Part shown: piece by piece, positions 32,122-41,043 of the stretch
Numbering within the stretch: the first letter of the stretch is position 1
How the letters are laid out: the number at the start of each line of letters is the position of its first letter
NCBI GenBank assembly: GCA_035380245.1
Contig: DAOSXA010000001.1
Location: 248,001-312,000, forward strand
DNA length: 64,000 nt
Direction: 5' to 3'
Source: Candidatus Zixiibacteriota bacterium
GTDB lineage: Bacteria; Zixibacteria; MSB-5A5; GN15; FEB-12
Position numbers and translations under genes: made by a program
Notes under the pieces: generated by a model
What the model was told of the DNA's origin: nothing
Seen by the model: the letters and a program-made list of their open reading frames with translations, nothing else
Database searches by the model: none

Positions 32122-33651
32122 ATGTCTGAAGCTCCGCTTTTATCCATCAAGAATTTATCCTTAGGTTATCATGCGACTACGGTCGTATCGAATATCAGTT
32201 TATCCATAGCGCCCGGCGAGTTAGTGACAATCATGGGCGGAAACGGTTGCGGCAAATCGACTCTTCTGAAAGCAATCGCGGCCAGGGCCACTTCTTCGGA
32301 GAATAATACAAACGGTAACGATCTTTGTTGGGAGGGTCACCTGGCTTTGCGTCCCGCCCTCTCCCTTGCTTACCTGCCACAAGTCGGTCTCTCCGGTCGG
32401 GAACTGGAGGGAAAAGCGAACCACTCGCTTCTGTTCCGCACTGCGGCGAGGTTTGGACTGGTTCTCGATGAAATAGAACCTGATCGATTATCCGAAGGGC
32501 AACGACAGAAACTTTCACTCGCCTCGGTACTGGCGTGCGATGCCGATTTGATCCTGCTCGATGAACCGACCAACTTCCTTGATCTTGGGGGTGTCGACGG
32601 CTTCGAGCAAATGGTGATCCGGCAGAAACAGCGCGGCTGCGGTTTCCTGCTGGTTACACACGACCGTTCTCTGGCCGATAATCTCGCCGACCGTACCCTG
32701 CTTATTTCAGCTAACGGTATTTACTCCGTCGAGGGAGGATATTCCGCCGCCTGGTCCCTTAAAACTACTGATTATGAAAGCCGCCAACGCCAGGCCGCAG
32801 ATATCAAACGGAAAATGGACCAGCTTCAGGCCGATGCCAGACGTCGCTCAACTTGGGCTGCCAACAAGGAAAAGACCAAGAAAGGCGCCAAGTTGGAAAA
32901 ACCACATATCGCCAAAATGGCTAAAAAAATGGCTGCGCGATCAAAAGCGGTGGAAATGCGAGCTGAACGTGCTCGTAAGGACCTGGAAAAGGTGAAACCT
33001 TTTGTCCCCAAGACAGTTAATCTTAAGATCGAACCATACACAGTACGTCATCGAACCTTCGTTCGTCTTGATCGTGTTGATTTTGACTATATGCCGGACC
33101 GGAGACCTCCCCTCCTCAAGCAACTTTCGTTTGAGCTGTCTACCGCTTCCAAGACCTGTTTATTAGGTGCGAACGGGGCTGGTAAAACCACTCTGCTGAA
33201 TCTCATACTGGGAAAACTTAAACCTCTTCGAGGTAATATCCATCGCAACGGAAATGTCTCCGCCGTTTATTTACCACAGGGACTTAAGGGAGTGTTTGAC
33301 AACGGCAGCCTGCTCGACAACATGGGACTGGGACATCATGATGAAACCCAAGTCCGCCAGTATTTAGGAGCAGCCCTTCTGAGACGCGACAAGGTCACCG
33401 AAGCGGTGGAGCGGTTTTCACCGGGAGAATTGATGCGAGCAGCGGTGGTACGGTGCCTCCTGGACAAGGCCGAGTTCATGATTCTGGATGAGCCTACCAG
33501 TAATCTTGATATTGAGTCAATCGAGGTTTTGGAGCACCTGTTACAGGAGTTTCCTGGTGGATTCCTGTTGATTAGCCATGATCGCAGTTTCGTGCAAAAC
33601 ATAGCCCGTCAACTCATAGTAATAGAGAACGGTGAGTTGAGTCTGATGTGA
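32122..33651 (+). CDS. ABC-F family ATPase
   Basis: Soluble ATPase with two ABC domains and no membrane segment, 509 residues; ABC-F proteins bind the ribosomal E site and either assist translation or dislodge antibiotics. First domain: Walker A GGNGCGKST (about residue 40), signature LSEGQRQKLSLA, Walker B LILLDEPTNFLD. Linker of about 80 residues, strongly basic (KKGAKLEKPHIAKMAKKMA). Second domain: GANGAGKTT, FSPGELMRAAV, MILDEPTSNLD. The second signature departs from LSGGE. The long basic linker and regulated-looking leader suggest an antibiotic-resistance type, but I cannot place it in a subfamily. It stands alone between a terminator and the dockerin gene. Confidence 0.88.
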   Translation: MSEAPLLSIKNLSLGYHATTVVSNISLSIAPGELVTIMGGNGCGKSTLLKAIAARATSSENNTNGNDLCWEGHLALRPALSLAYLPQVGLSGRELEGKANHSLLFRTAARFGLVLDEIEPDRLSEGQRQKLSLASVLACDADLILLDEPTNFLDLGGVDGFEQMVIRQKQRGCGFLLVTHDRSLADNLADRTLLISANGIYSVEGGYSAAWSLKTTDYESRQRQAADIKRKMDQLQADARRRSTWAANKEKTKKGAKLEKPHIAKMAKKMAARSKAVEMRAERARKDLEKVKPFVPKTVNLKIEPYTVRHRTFVRLDRVDFDYMPDRRPPLLKQLSFELSTASKTCLLGANGAGKTTLLNLILGKLKPLRGNIHRNGNVSAVYLPQGLKGVFDNGSLLDNMGLGHHDETQVRQYLGAALLRRDKVTEAVERFSPGELMRAAVVRCLLDKAEFMILDEPTSNLDIESIEVLEHLLQEFPGGFLLISHDRSFVQNIARQLIVIENGELSLM

Positions 33652-33676
33652 TGTTAAGATATTTTACAGCAATGCC

Positions 33677-34303
33677 TTAATCGCAAGGAACGGGTGCCGC
33701 TCCGCCCTGGAATATGTAAGCTACCAGATAAACGAGGTCAGAGATATCAGCATCACCACCACTGGCATTGGCATCGGCTTCTTCCATACAGACAGGATCC
33801 GGACCGCTTAGAAAGAGCCAGTTGACAAAATAAACGATGTCACTGATATCGAAACCATCACCGGCGTGGTTGACATCCCCGCGCACGACACAGCAGCTTT
33901 CACTCTCGGACCAGTTCTGCCAGAAACCGGAATTGAGCTGATAGCTCCCGACCGTAGAAATACCTGCAGCTGTCTGGCCGATGGTCGAACCGAGAAAAAG
34001 CGTCCCAACGCTCTGCATGCCGCCGCCCGAAGCCATTACGTGCCAGTCGGAATTAGCTGATGAAACAGCTTCAGTCGCCTCGACAACAGGATCGGTTTCC
34101 ACCGTCGTCAGGTTCGATTTAACCTCAGTAGCTGTATCAGTTTCGACTTTTTGGACGGTAGTTGTGGTAACAGTTTTAACATCAGTCTTGGTGGAACTCT
34201 TCGACGGTTGTTTCAGATCAACATCTCGATCGGCTCCGTAAGCAGACATCGCTACCAACAGAACTGCTAGTAGCATTAGAAGCACAGATAACAGTTTTGT
34301 CAT
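33677..34303 (-). CDS. Secreted protein with dockerin-like calcium-binding repeats
   Basis: 208 residues. A signal peptide (LLSVLLMLLAVLLVAMSAYG) is followed by a Thr/Lys/Val-rich stretch (about 25-75) that is probably disordered. Then comes a short segment (SVGTLFLGSTIGQTAAGIS, SYQLNSGFWQNW) common in FCB secreted proteins, and two dockerin-like EF-hand repeats: GDVNHAGDGFDISDIVYFVN and DANASGGDADISDLVYLVAY. No cohesin is visible in the window, so the repeats need not mean a cellulosome. Function unknown. It is convergent with the ABC-F gene and divergent from the C25 protease gene. Confidence 0.8.
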   Translation of the reverse strand: MTKLLSVLLMLLAVLLVAMSAYGADRDVDLKQPSKSSTKTDVKTVTTTTVQKVETDTATEVKSNLTTVETDPVVEATEAVSSANSDWHVMASGGGMQSVGTLFLGSTIGQTAAGISTVGSYQLNSGFWQNWSESESCCVVRGDVNHAGDGFDISDIVYFVNWLFLSGPDPVCMEEADANASGGDADISDLVYLVAYIFQGGAAPVPCD

Positions 34304-34692
34304 ACTATTCTCCCTGATTAGCCGGAATATAGCATAAAACCGCTATTTTCAAAGGGAAAACAGCATTACCGGGTCCGCGAGCTCCCATTTTAAAAGACTC
34401 AAGTGGAACTATCCGGAAGCCGATCTCCTCCAAACCGGCTGTAGGTCTGCACGGAATCGGTGCAAACCGGCATAAAATAAGCGTTTTTAACCTATTGGAG
34501 TAGAAATGTATCCGGTTTTTTCCTTTGAAAATGGCCATTTTATTGTATTTTACAGCTTGGATACTGCTCGCAGAGGCTTTGCATAACATAAACCGAACAG
34601 ACGATTGATGGTACATATCCACCTATGTGTCCCATCCGCCCCACCGGATGAGGGCCACTTCAAGTATTACAGGAATGGAGGAAGTTTTGAAA
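34304..34692. other. Divergent intergenic region between dockerin protein and C25 protease
   Basis: About 390 bases. It contains no convincing gene; the 105-codon minus frame over 34305-34622 lacks a ribosome site and any recognisable domain. An 11-bp inverted pair, ATTTTCAAAGG (34344-34354) and CCTTTGAAAAT (34522-34532), flanks it and might bind a shared regulator. A ribosome site GGAGGAA precedes the protease start. Confidence 0.45.
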
Positions 34693-37600
34693 ATGCGTTC
34701 ATGGCTCTGCCTGGCATTGCTGTGCGTACTGTTGCCGCTCGTAGCTTATGGCAGCTCGGCGCCCCAGACAGTACAGATTAGTGATGCCGCCAACGGCGTA
34801 ACCCTTCTTCAGCAAGACGACAATGGTCTGCGTCTGCGGCTTGACGTCGGCACAATCAACATCGCCGAAGTTATTACTAAGAAAGGCGCTTATAGCGTTG
34901 TCGCCGCTCAGGGCCTCACCGGCTCCAAAGAAATCGGTGAACCGTTCCTGCCCACTGCCGGAAATGTAATTGCGATCCCCCTTGGCTGCAAGCTGTCGGC
35001 GGAAGTAATTCATTCCGACGTTGAGGAAATTAAACTTTCCGATCTCGGTTTCGACATGCCGGTTATGCCGGCGCAACCTTCGGTCTCCAAATCGGAAGAC
35101 CCGGAATCACTCCCCTTCATGCAGGATGAAGGAACTTATCAGATGTCCGGTTTCTATCAGCCGGAGATGGTTGTCACGAGAGAGGAAGGAATCATGCGTG
35201 GAGTCAGAATGGGCCACGTCGAGATTAACCCATTCGAATACTCTCCTTCCGAGAACATTCTACGCGTGCATAAGAACATTGAAGTTCGGATAAATTTCGA
35301 TAATGCCGACTGGGGTGCGACCGATATGCTTTTCGATCGCTATTACTCCCCGGTATTCGAACCGGTCTGGAACAAGGCGATCAACTATGAAGATATGTTC
35401 GCCGGCTCCAAGGCTAACCTGCTGACCTATCCCATCGGTTACATTATTATTGCCGACCGGATGTTCGAGGACCAGTTGCAGCCTTTCATCGAGTGGAAAA
35501 CTCGTAAGGGCTTTGAGGTACACGTTGCCTATTTCGACGTGATCAGCAATGATCGCACCGCCGTTCATAACTACCTGGACAGCCTCTACACCAACATGGT
35601 CCCGGCGCCCTCCATGGCTTTGATCGTCGGCGACGCCCAACAGCTCGATCCCTATTCGGGAACGGCAGGCAGCCATGTGACCGACCTGTACTTCTTCGAG
35701 TTTACCGACGATCTTTTCCCGGAGATGTGGTACGGTCGTTTCTCAGCGCAGACAACCGCACAACTTCAGCCGCAGATCGACAAAACACTCGAATACGAAA
35801 TGTACCAGATGCCCGACCCGAGCTACCTGGGTGAAGTTACCATGGTATCCGGTGTCGACGGTACCTATGCCTCCACCTACGGCAACGGTCAGATCAACTA
35901 CGGCACGAACTACTACTTCAATCTCGCTCATGGAATCGACCCGCATGTCTGGCTGTATCCGGCATCCGACGCTTCCGGAGCGGCAGCAGCGATCATTCAG
36001 ACGATCTCCGACGGTGTCGGTTTCTATAACTACACGGCCCACTGCTCTCACTCGGGCCATGCCGATCCGTCGTTCACGACTTCTGATATTCCCGGATTGA
36101 CCAACTACAGCAAGTACCTGCTCGGTATCGGCAACTGCTGTCAGTCCAACACCTTCGATGAATCCACCCCCTGCTTCGGTGAAGCATTCCTTCAGGTCGA
36201 GGGCAAGGGCGGTATCGGCTATATCGGCGGTTCCAACAGCACCTACTGGGACGAAGACTACTGGTGGGGCGTTGGCGCCGGTGACATTGTCGGCTCCGGT
36301 CCAGATTATGAAGATATGGGCCCCGGCGCCTACGACGGTATCTTCCACGATCACGGCGAAGCTGAATCCGCCTGGTACATCGTCAACGGCGCTATCCTTT
36401 CAGCCGGTTCCTTTGCCGTTACCGAGGCCGGTAGCTCTCGTGAAACGTACTACTGGGAAATTTACCACCTGATGGGTGACCCATCGGTGATGACTTACCT
36501 CGGCGTACCGGAAGAAAACAATGTGGTACACGATGCCACGTTGCTGATGACTGCAACCAATATCACGGTTACGGCCGATCCGGCCTCTTACGTCGGTATC
36601 ACCTTTGACGGTGAACTGAAAGGCGCCGGTTATGTCGACGCCTCGGGTCAGGTTACGATTCCATTGACTTCGTTCGGAATTCCCGGCGAAGCGGAAATAG
36701 TCGTTACGGCTCAGTTCAAGCAGCCGTATTTCGACACGATTCAGGTAATTACACCCAGCGGCCCGTATGTCGTTTATGACTATGCCGATTTCGGTGACGC
36801 CCTCGGCAACAACAATGGTATTATCGATGCCGGTGAGTCGATCTCACTCGGGCTCGGCCTGGTCAATGTCGGCCCCGATGATGCTCTCGGTGTCGTAGGA
36901 CATATCAACACCGACGATGAATATCTGACTATTACCGACAGCACCGAAAGCTACGGAACAATCGTTGGCGACAACGGTACCGGTTACGTAGTCGACGGTT
37001 ATGCCTTTGATGTCGCCGGTAATGCTCCGGATGGTCATCGGGCGATTATTAATCTCGAGGTAACAGGAACGGCACGTGATAGTTGGTTCGGAACGTTCCA
37101 GGTACCTATCCATGCCCCTAATCTCAGCGTGCTGTATGTGGCGATCGATGACTCCGAAGGCGGAGACAACAACGGTATTCTGGATCCGGGTGAAACCGCC
37201 GATCTGACCGTTACCCTGCAGAACAGCGGCTCCGGCCAGGCGTTCGGAGTGAACGTAACTGTTTCCGAAACCGACAGCTATGTCGAGTTCGGAAATACTA
37301 TGGCGTATTACGGTTCGCTCGACTCGGCCGGCGGTACAGCCAACAACTACGGCAGTGAGTTCGACCTGACTGCCAACAGCGAGTGTCCACTGGGCTATGC
37401 CGTACCGGTCACGGTCGATGTGACCGGCGATAACGGTTTTAACACAACCCTCTCCTTCAACGTCACCGTAGGCGACCGGGTAGTCTTCTACTCCGACGAT
37501 TTCTCCTACGATCAAGGGTGGACCGGCCTTGGCGGCTCCGCTGAATGGGAAATCGGCCCAACGGTCGGGACTAACGACGATCCGGCCGAAGATCATTCTC

Positions 37601-39549
37601 CGACGACAGACAACCAGGTGCTCGGTAACGACCTTGGTGGTGCATATAACGCCAGTATTTCTTCGACCCAGTGGGTTTACTCACCGATTATCGACTGCGG
37701 TACCATGACCGGCGTACAGATGACCTATTACCACTGGCTGGGAGTCGAAAGCTCCTCCTATGACCATGCTTATTTCGATGTTTACGACGGTGAAAGCTGG
37801 ATCCGTCTTTTCGAGAACGATGCCACCAACCAGGAAACAGAGTGGACTTACGAGTTCTATGACCTGTCCGAAGTGGCCGACTCCAACTCCTACTTCCAGC
37901 TTCGCTGGGGTCTCGGATCGACCGATGGCTCCATCCAACAATCCGGCTGGAACATTGACGACATCGAGATCAAAGGGTACGGACGAATTGGGATGCCGGA
38001 TATGGAGATGGAAGCCGGTCCGTTTGCCGACAGTCTCCAACCCGGCGCTTCCGCCACGCATTATATGACTTTCCGCAACACCGGTGACGGCTCCCTGCGG
38101 GTCTGGTTGGAATCCGACAACACCTGGCTTGAATTCTCCACCGATGTTCAATTGATTCTCCCAGGCGATTCAGCGGTAGTTGAGGTTGTCGTTAACGGTG
38201 AGGGTCTGGAATGCGGAGAACATCTCGGAAGCATCCATTACACCAGCAACGACAACGGTGACCCGGAAGGTAACATCTCCTTTACCGCCCTTATCTACGC
38301 TCCTGACGTTAGTGTTATCGAGACTTCATTGTCCGAGACTCTGGAATCCGGTCAGGAATCGACGTATGAATTGACGATTAACAACAACGGCCCCGGCCGT
38401 CTGGATTACACCGCCGGTTGCTTCATGAACCTCAAGGACAAGACAGCAACCGCCGGTCTGGCGACCTCCTCCAGCGAACCGATCGCTTATCGTCCCGGTG
38501 ACGCCGATAAGTCCGACTATCAGGAGCCGATTTACGCTCCGATTGAAAAAGGCTCCGGCGGTCCGGATGTCTTCGGTCACTCCTGGATCGATTCCGACGA
38601 ATCGGGCGGACCGGCTCTCGACTATATGGATATCTCCACTGTCGGTACGGCAATTACTCTCGGTGATGATGAGGGTTCCGAGGCTATTTCGATCGGCTTC
38701 GGTTTCCCGTTCTACGATTCGGTCTACACCGAACTTTATATCGGATCCAACGGAATCATCAGCTTCGATGAAAGCCTCAGCAGCCGTGTCAACGGCACAC
38801 TGCCGAGCAGCGTTGCCAAAGCGATCATTGCGATGTTCTGGGATGATCTCGATCCGCGTCGCGGCGGTGAGATTCTCTATTATCACGATGTCGCCAACGG
38901 TCGTTTTATCGTCAGCTTCGATGAAATCATGTTCTACTACAGCACGACCGGAACGGGCTCGTTGTCCTTCCAGGCCCAACTGTACGAGAACGGCTCGATC
39001 CAATTGCATTACGGTACGATGGAGACCGGTGAACGCGATTTCCTGAGTCACACGATTGGTCTGCAGAACAGCGAGCAGTCTGACGCTCTCGAGATCGTCA
39101 ATAACGCCGCTTACATGCACTCCGATCTCGCTATCGAAATCGTATCTTCTCACTGGCTCTCGATTGTTCCGGCTGGCGGATCGATCGACCCGTTCGGTTT
39201 CGCCACGATTACGGTCGGCTACAGCGCCATTGAACTGGAAGACGGCGAGTATACCGGACAGATCCTGATCAGCTCCAACGATCCGGACACCCCGAGTCTC
39301 AACATCCCGGTAACCCTCACGGTTGAACCCGAGCTGGTCTATGTCTGTGGCGATGTTGACGGCAGTGGCTCTGGTCCGGATATCAACGACCTGGTTTACC
39401 TGGTTACTTACATGTTCGGCAGTGGCCCGGTGCCTCCGGTTATGGCGGCGGCTGATGTCGACGGCGAACCGGGTATTACGATTGCCGACCTGGTTCATCT
39501 GGCAACTTATATGTTCCAGGGTGGTGATGATCTGAACTGCGTCGAATAG
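34693..39549 (+). CDS. Gingipain-like C25 cysteine protease with C-terminal dockerin repeats
   Basis: Secreted multidomain protein of 1618 residues. Signal peptide SWLCLALLCVLLPLVAYG. An N-terminal propeptide-like domain reaches to about residue 240, then the peptidase C25 domain (about 245-620): the catalytic pair is His450 in YTAHCSHSGH and Cys482 in GIGNCCQSNTF, with GGIGYIGGSNSTYW after it. Next come several beta-sandwich modules (CARDB/Ig-like, for example GDNNGILDPGETADLTVTLQ), a MAM- or jelly-roll-like unit near 940-1100, a nidogen-like part around 1330-1470, and a C-terminal pair of dockerin-like repeats (DINDLVYLVTYMF, TIADLVHLATYMF). ATG 34693 is chosen for the signal peptide and the GGAGGAA site. 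It likely degrades extracellular protein. Confidence 0.88.
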   Translation: MRSWLCLALLCVLLPLVAYGSSAPQTVQISDAANGVTLLQQDDNGLRLRLDVGTINIAEVITKKGAYSVVAAQGLTGSKEIGEPFLPTAGNVIAIPLGCKLSAEVIHSDVEEIKLSDLGFDMPVMPAQPSVSKSEDPESLPFMQDEGTYQMSGFYQPEMVVTREEGIMRGVRMGHVEINPFEYSPSENILRVHKNIEVRINFDNADWGATDMLFDRYYSPVFEPVWNKAINYEDMFAGSKANLLTYPIGYIIIADRMFEDQLQPFIEWKTRKGFEVHVAYFDVISNDRTAVHNYLDSLYTNMVPAPSMALIVGDAQQLDPYSGTAGSHVTDLYFFEFTDDLFPEMWYGRFSAQTTAQLQPQIDKTLEYEMYQMPDPSYLGEVTMVSGVDGTYASTYGNGQINYGTNYYFNLAHGIDPHVWLYPASDASGAAAAIIQTISDGVGFYNYTAHCSHSGHADPSFTTSDIPGLTNYSKYLLGIGNCCQSNTFDESTPCFGEAFLQVEGKGGIGYIGGSNSTYWDEDYWWGVGAGDIVGSGPDYEDMGPGAYDGIFHDHGEAESAWYIVNGAILSAGSFAVTEAGSSRETYYWEIYHLMGDPSVMTYLGVPEENNVVHDATLLMTATNITVTADPASYVGITFDGELKGAGYVDASGQVTIPLTSFGIPGEAEIVVTAQFKQPYFDTIQVITPSGPYVVYDYADFGDALGNNNGIIDAGESISLGLGLVNVGPDDALGVVGHINTDDEYLTITDSTESYGTIVGDNGTGYVVDGYAFDVAGNAPDGHRAIINLEVTGTARDSWFGTFQVPIHAPNLSVLYVAIDDSEGGDNNGILDPGETADLTVTLQNSGSGQAFGVNVTVSETDSYVEFGNTMAYYGSLDSAGGTANNYGSEFDLTANSECPLGYAVPVTVDVTGDNGFNTTLSFNVTVGDRVVFYSDDFSYDQGWTGLGGSAEWEIGPTVGTNDDPAEDHSPTTDNQVLGNDLGGAYNASISSTQWVYSPIIDCGTMTGVQMTYYHWLGVESSSYDHAYFDVYDGESWIRLFENDATNQETEWTYEFYDLSEVADSNSYFQLRWGLGSTDGSIQQSGWNIDDIEIKGYGRIGMPDMEMEAGPFADSLQPGASATHYMTFRNTGDGSLRVWLESDNTWLEFSTDVQLILPGDSAVVEVVVNGEGLECGEHLGSIHYTSNDNGDPEGNISFTALIYAPDVSVIETSLSETLESGQESTYELTINNNGPGRLDYTAGCFMNLKDKTATAGLATSSSEPIAYRPGDADKSDYQEPIYAPIEKGSGGPDVFGHSWIDSDESGGPALDYMDISTVGTAITLGDDEGSEAISIGFGFPFYDSVYTELYIGSNGIISFDESLSSRVNGTLPSSVAKAIIAMFWDDLDPRRGGEILYYHDVANGRFIVSFDEIMFYYSTTGTGSLSFQAQLYENGSIQLHYGTMETGERDFLSHTIGLQNSEQSDALEIVNNAAYMHSDLAIEIVSSHWLSIVPAGGSIDPFGFATITVGYSAIELEDGEYTGQILISSNDPDTPSLNIPVTLTVEPELVYVCGDVDGSGSGPDINDLVYLVTYMFGSGPVPPVMAAADVDGEPGITIADLVHLATYMFQGGDDLNCVE

Positions 39550-39571
39550 ACTCGATACTATAGTTTGTCAC

Positions 39572-39603
39572 AGCCCCGGCCTTCAAGGTCGGGGCTTTTT
39601 TTA
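39572..39603 (+). terminator. Terminator of the C25 protease gene
   Basis: 10-bp stem AGCCCCGGCC / GGTCGGGGCT (one G-U pair) with a 5-nt loop and an eight-T run; 23 bases after the stop codon. Confidence 0.9.
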
Positions 39604-39669
39604 TCATCGTAATGATGAAGATATATCCCCGCTTTCGCAGTAAAAACGTGATACGAGGTGGTAAGCGGG

Positions 39670-39820
39670 ATCATATCGAGGGATCGCGGGGATCCCGCGC
39701 TACGGGGAGTGTTGAAAAACCTCTTATGCGGCGGAGACAAGCCCCGCCGCTACGTGTTTTAGAGTCCTAACCTCGCATTCCGTGCGCAGGTTCGAAGACG
39801 GACCTGCACTACGGCAATAC
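39670..39820. repeat. Composite intergenic repeat (families C and D)
   Basis: 39730-39757 is a 28-bp exact inverted copy of 47465-47492, and similarity continues on both sides (GTGTTGAAAAACCTC before it; AGAGTCCTAACC after it). 39783-39817 resembles, in inverted form, the hairpin at 47213-47246 (TCCGTCTTCGAAC core). 39680-39702 is another GC-rich palindrome around GGGATCCC. There is no coding capacity. Together with 39604-39942 this gap holds nothing else I can name. Confidence 0.65.
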
Positions 39821-39942
39821 TGCCACTTGCGGGCAGGTTCCAAAGAGCCACCATGAGCTCAATCTATGCAAGACTTGACTACCCTGTCCATAAATCGTAA
39901 TGTCCGATTAATGCAGACACCACATTAAGCACAGGATTCCTG

Positions 39943-40737
39943 ATGAAACTTGGCATTATTCAAATTGCGCCGGTGCTGGGAGATCGGGCAGCAACTATCG
40001 CCAGGCTCCAGCCTCTCCTGGATCAAGCAACTGACGCGGATCTGATCGTTCTCCCCGAGCTGTGTAACAGCGGCTATAACTTCTCCAGCCCAACACAAGC
40101 CCGTGAATTGGCTGAATCCGCCGAGGATGGCCCTTTCGTGCAATATCTCACAGAATACTGCAAACTACACAACACTCACGTAGTGTCCGGATTAAACGAG
40201 CGAGACAGCAGTTATCTTTACAACACCGCCGTGTTAATCGGCCCTGCCGGTCCGATTGGAAAGTACCGTAAAATCCATCTGTTTTGGAACGAGAAAGATA
40301 TCTTCCAACCAGGTGATCTTGGACTGCCCCTGTTCGATATCGGTTCGGCTCGGATCGGTATGCTGGTCTGCTTCGACTGGCTCTTCCCCGAGGTGTGGCG
40401 AATACTCGCCCTCAAGGGAGCGGACATCATCTGTCATCCTTCCAACCTCGTCCTGCCCGAGCTTTGTCAGAAAGCGATTCCCACTCATGCCGTCTGTAAC
40501 CGGGTATTCGTAATGACGGCCAACCGCGTCGGAACCGAAGGCGAACTGACCTTCACCGGCAGGTCGATCATTGCGAGTCCCAAAGCAGAAGTGATCGCCG
40601 AGGGAACCTCAACGGGTGAAGAGTTTATCTCGGCTGATGTCGACATCGCGATGGCTCGCGATAAGATGCTCACTCCCCGCAATCATGCTTTCAATGACCG
40701 CCGCCCGGAGTGCTACCGGGAACTGGTGAAAAAGTAA
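39943..40737 (+). CDS. Carbon-nitrogen hydrolase (nitrilase superfamily)
   Basis: Hydrolyses amide or nitrile C-N bonds of a small molecule. 264 residues with the Glu-Lys-Cys triad: Glu in LIVLPELCNSGYNF, Lys in GKYRKIHLFWNEKD, and Cys in IGMLVCFDWLFPE. The overall pattern is close to omega-amidase or N-carbamoyl amidase branches of the family, but the substrate is not determinable. It stands alone; the ATG at 39943 lies about 340 bases after the protease terminator, behind the repeat region. Confidence 0.9.
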   Translation: MKLGIIQIAPVLGDRAATIARLQPLLDQATDADLIVLPELCNSGYNFSSPTQARELAESAEDGPFVQYLTEYCKLHNTHVVSGLNERDSSYLYNTAVLIGPAGPIGKYRKIHLFWNEKDIFQPGDLGLPLFDIGSARIGMLVCFDWLFPEVWRILALKGADIICHPSNLVLPELCQKAIPTHAVCNRVFVMTANRVGTEGELTFTGRSIIASPKAEVIAEGTSTGEEFISADVDIAMARDKMLTPRNHAFNDRRPECYRELVKK

Positions 40738-40792
40738 TTTCGCACTAATTGAAATTTCCCTCCTGAGGGGATTGGATATCGATAAAACGCAT

Positions 40793-40874
40793 TGGTGGCC
40801 CACCCGTCCACGGTGGGAATATCAGCACATCCTTCCGCTTTCGGTGGCCCACCCGTGGACGGGTGGGCCACCGA
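40793..40874. repeat. Palindromic repeat family A, one degenerate and one complete copy
   Basis: The complete copy 40841-40874 has 16-bp perfect arms (TCGGTGGCCCACCCGT and its complement) around a GG centre. The degenerate copy 40793-40816 reads GGTGGCCCACCCGT then CCACGGTGGG. This is the reference copy for the family. Confidence 0.75.
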
Positions 40875-40924
40875 AGTGATTTTGTACAAACCAGACATAG
40901 TTGTCACAATAAAACAGCAACATG

Positions 40925-40951
40925 GTGGGCGGCAGACGTCTCGTCTGCCCC
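40925..40951. repeat. Palindromic repeat family B, copy 1
   Basis: 27 bases, GTGGGC then an 8-bp stem GGCAGACG-TCT-CGTCTGCC and CC. Identical copies lie at 47044-47070 and 47159-47185. Confidence 0.75.
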
Positions 40952-40986
40952 TATGTCTGCCCACCCCCCATCAAGATTACAGGCAC

Positions 40987-41021
40987 AAAAAAACCGGCGG
41001 CCACATAAAGTGGCCGCCGGT
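40987..41021 (-). terminator. Terminator of the large lipoprotein gene
   Basis: 12-bp perfect stem ACCGGCGGCCAC / GTGGCCGCCGGT with a 5-nt loop. On the minus strand it ends in a run of seven T. It lies 23 bases after the stop codon at 41044. The rest of the 40738-41043 gap is repeats. Confidence 0.9.
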
Positions 41022-41043
41022 AATAATGTCAGTGTGACAACAC

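Noticed and set aside
34305..34622. 105-codon minus-strand frame between dockerin protein and C25 protease
   Set aside because: No ribosome site, no domain, and it occupies the region that must hold both divergent promoters.
38326..39498. 390-codon minus-strand frame
   Set aside because: Antisense to the C25 protease gene, low-complexity composition, no signal or domain; a shadow frame.
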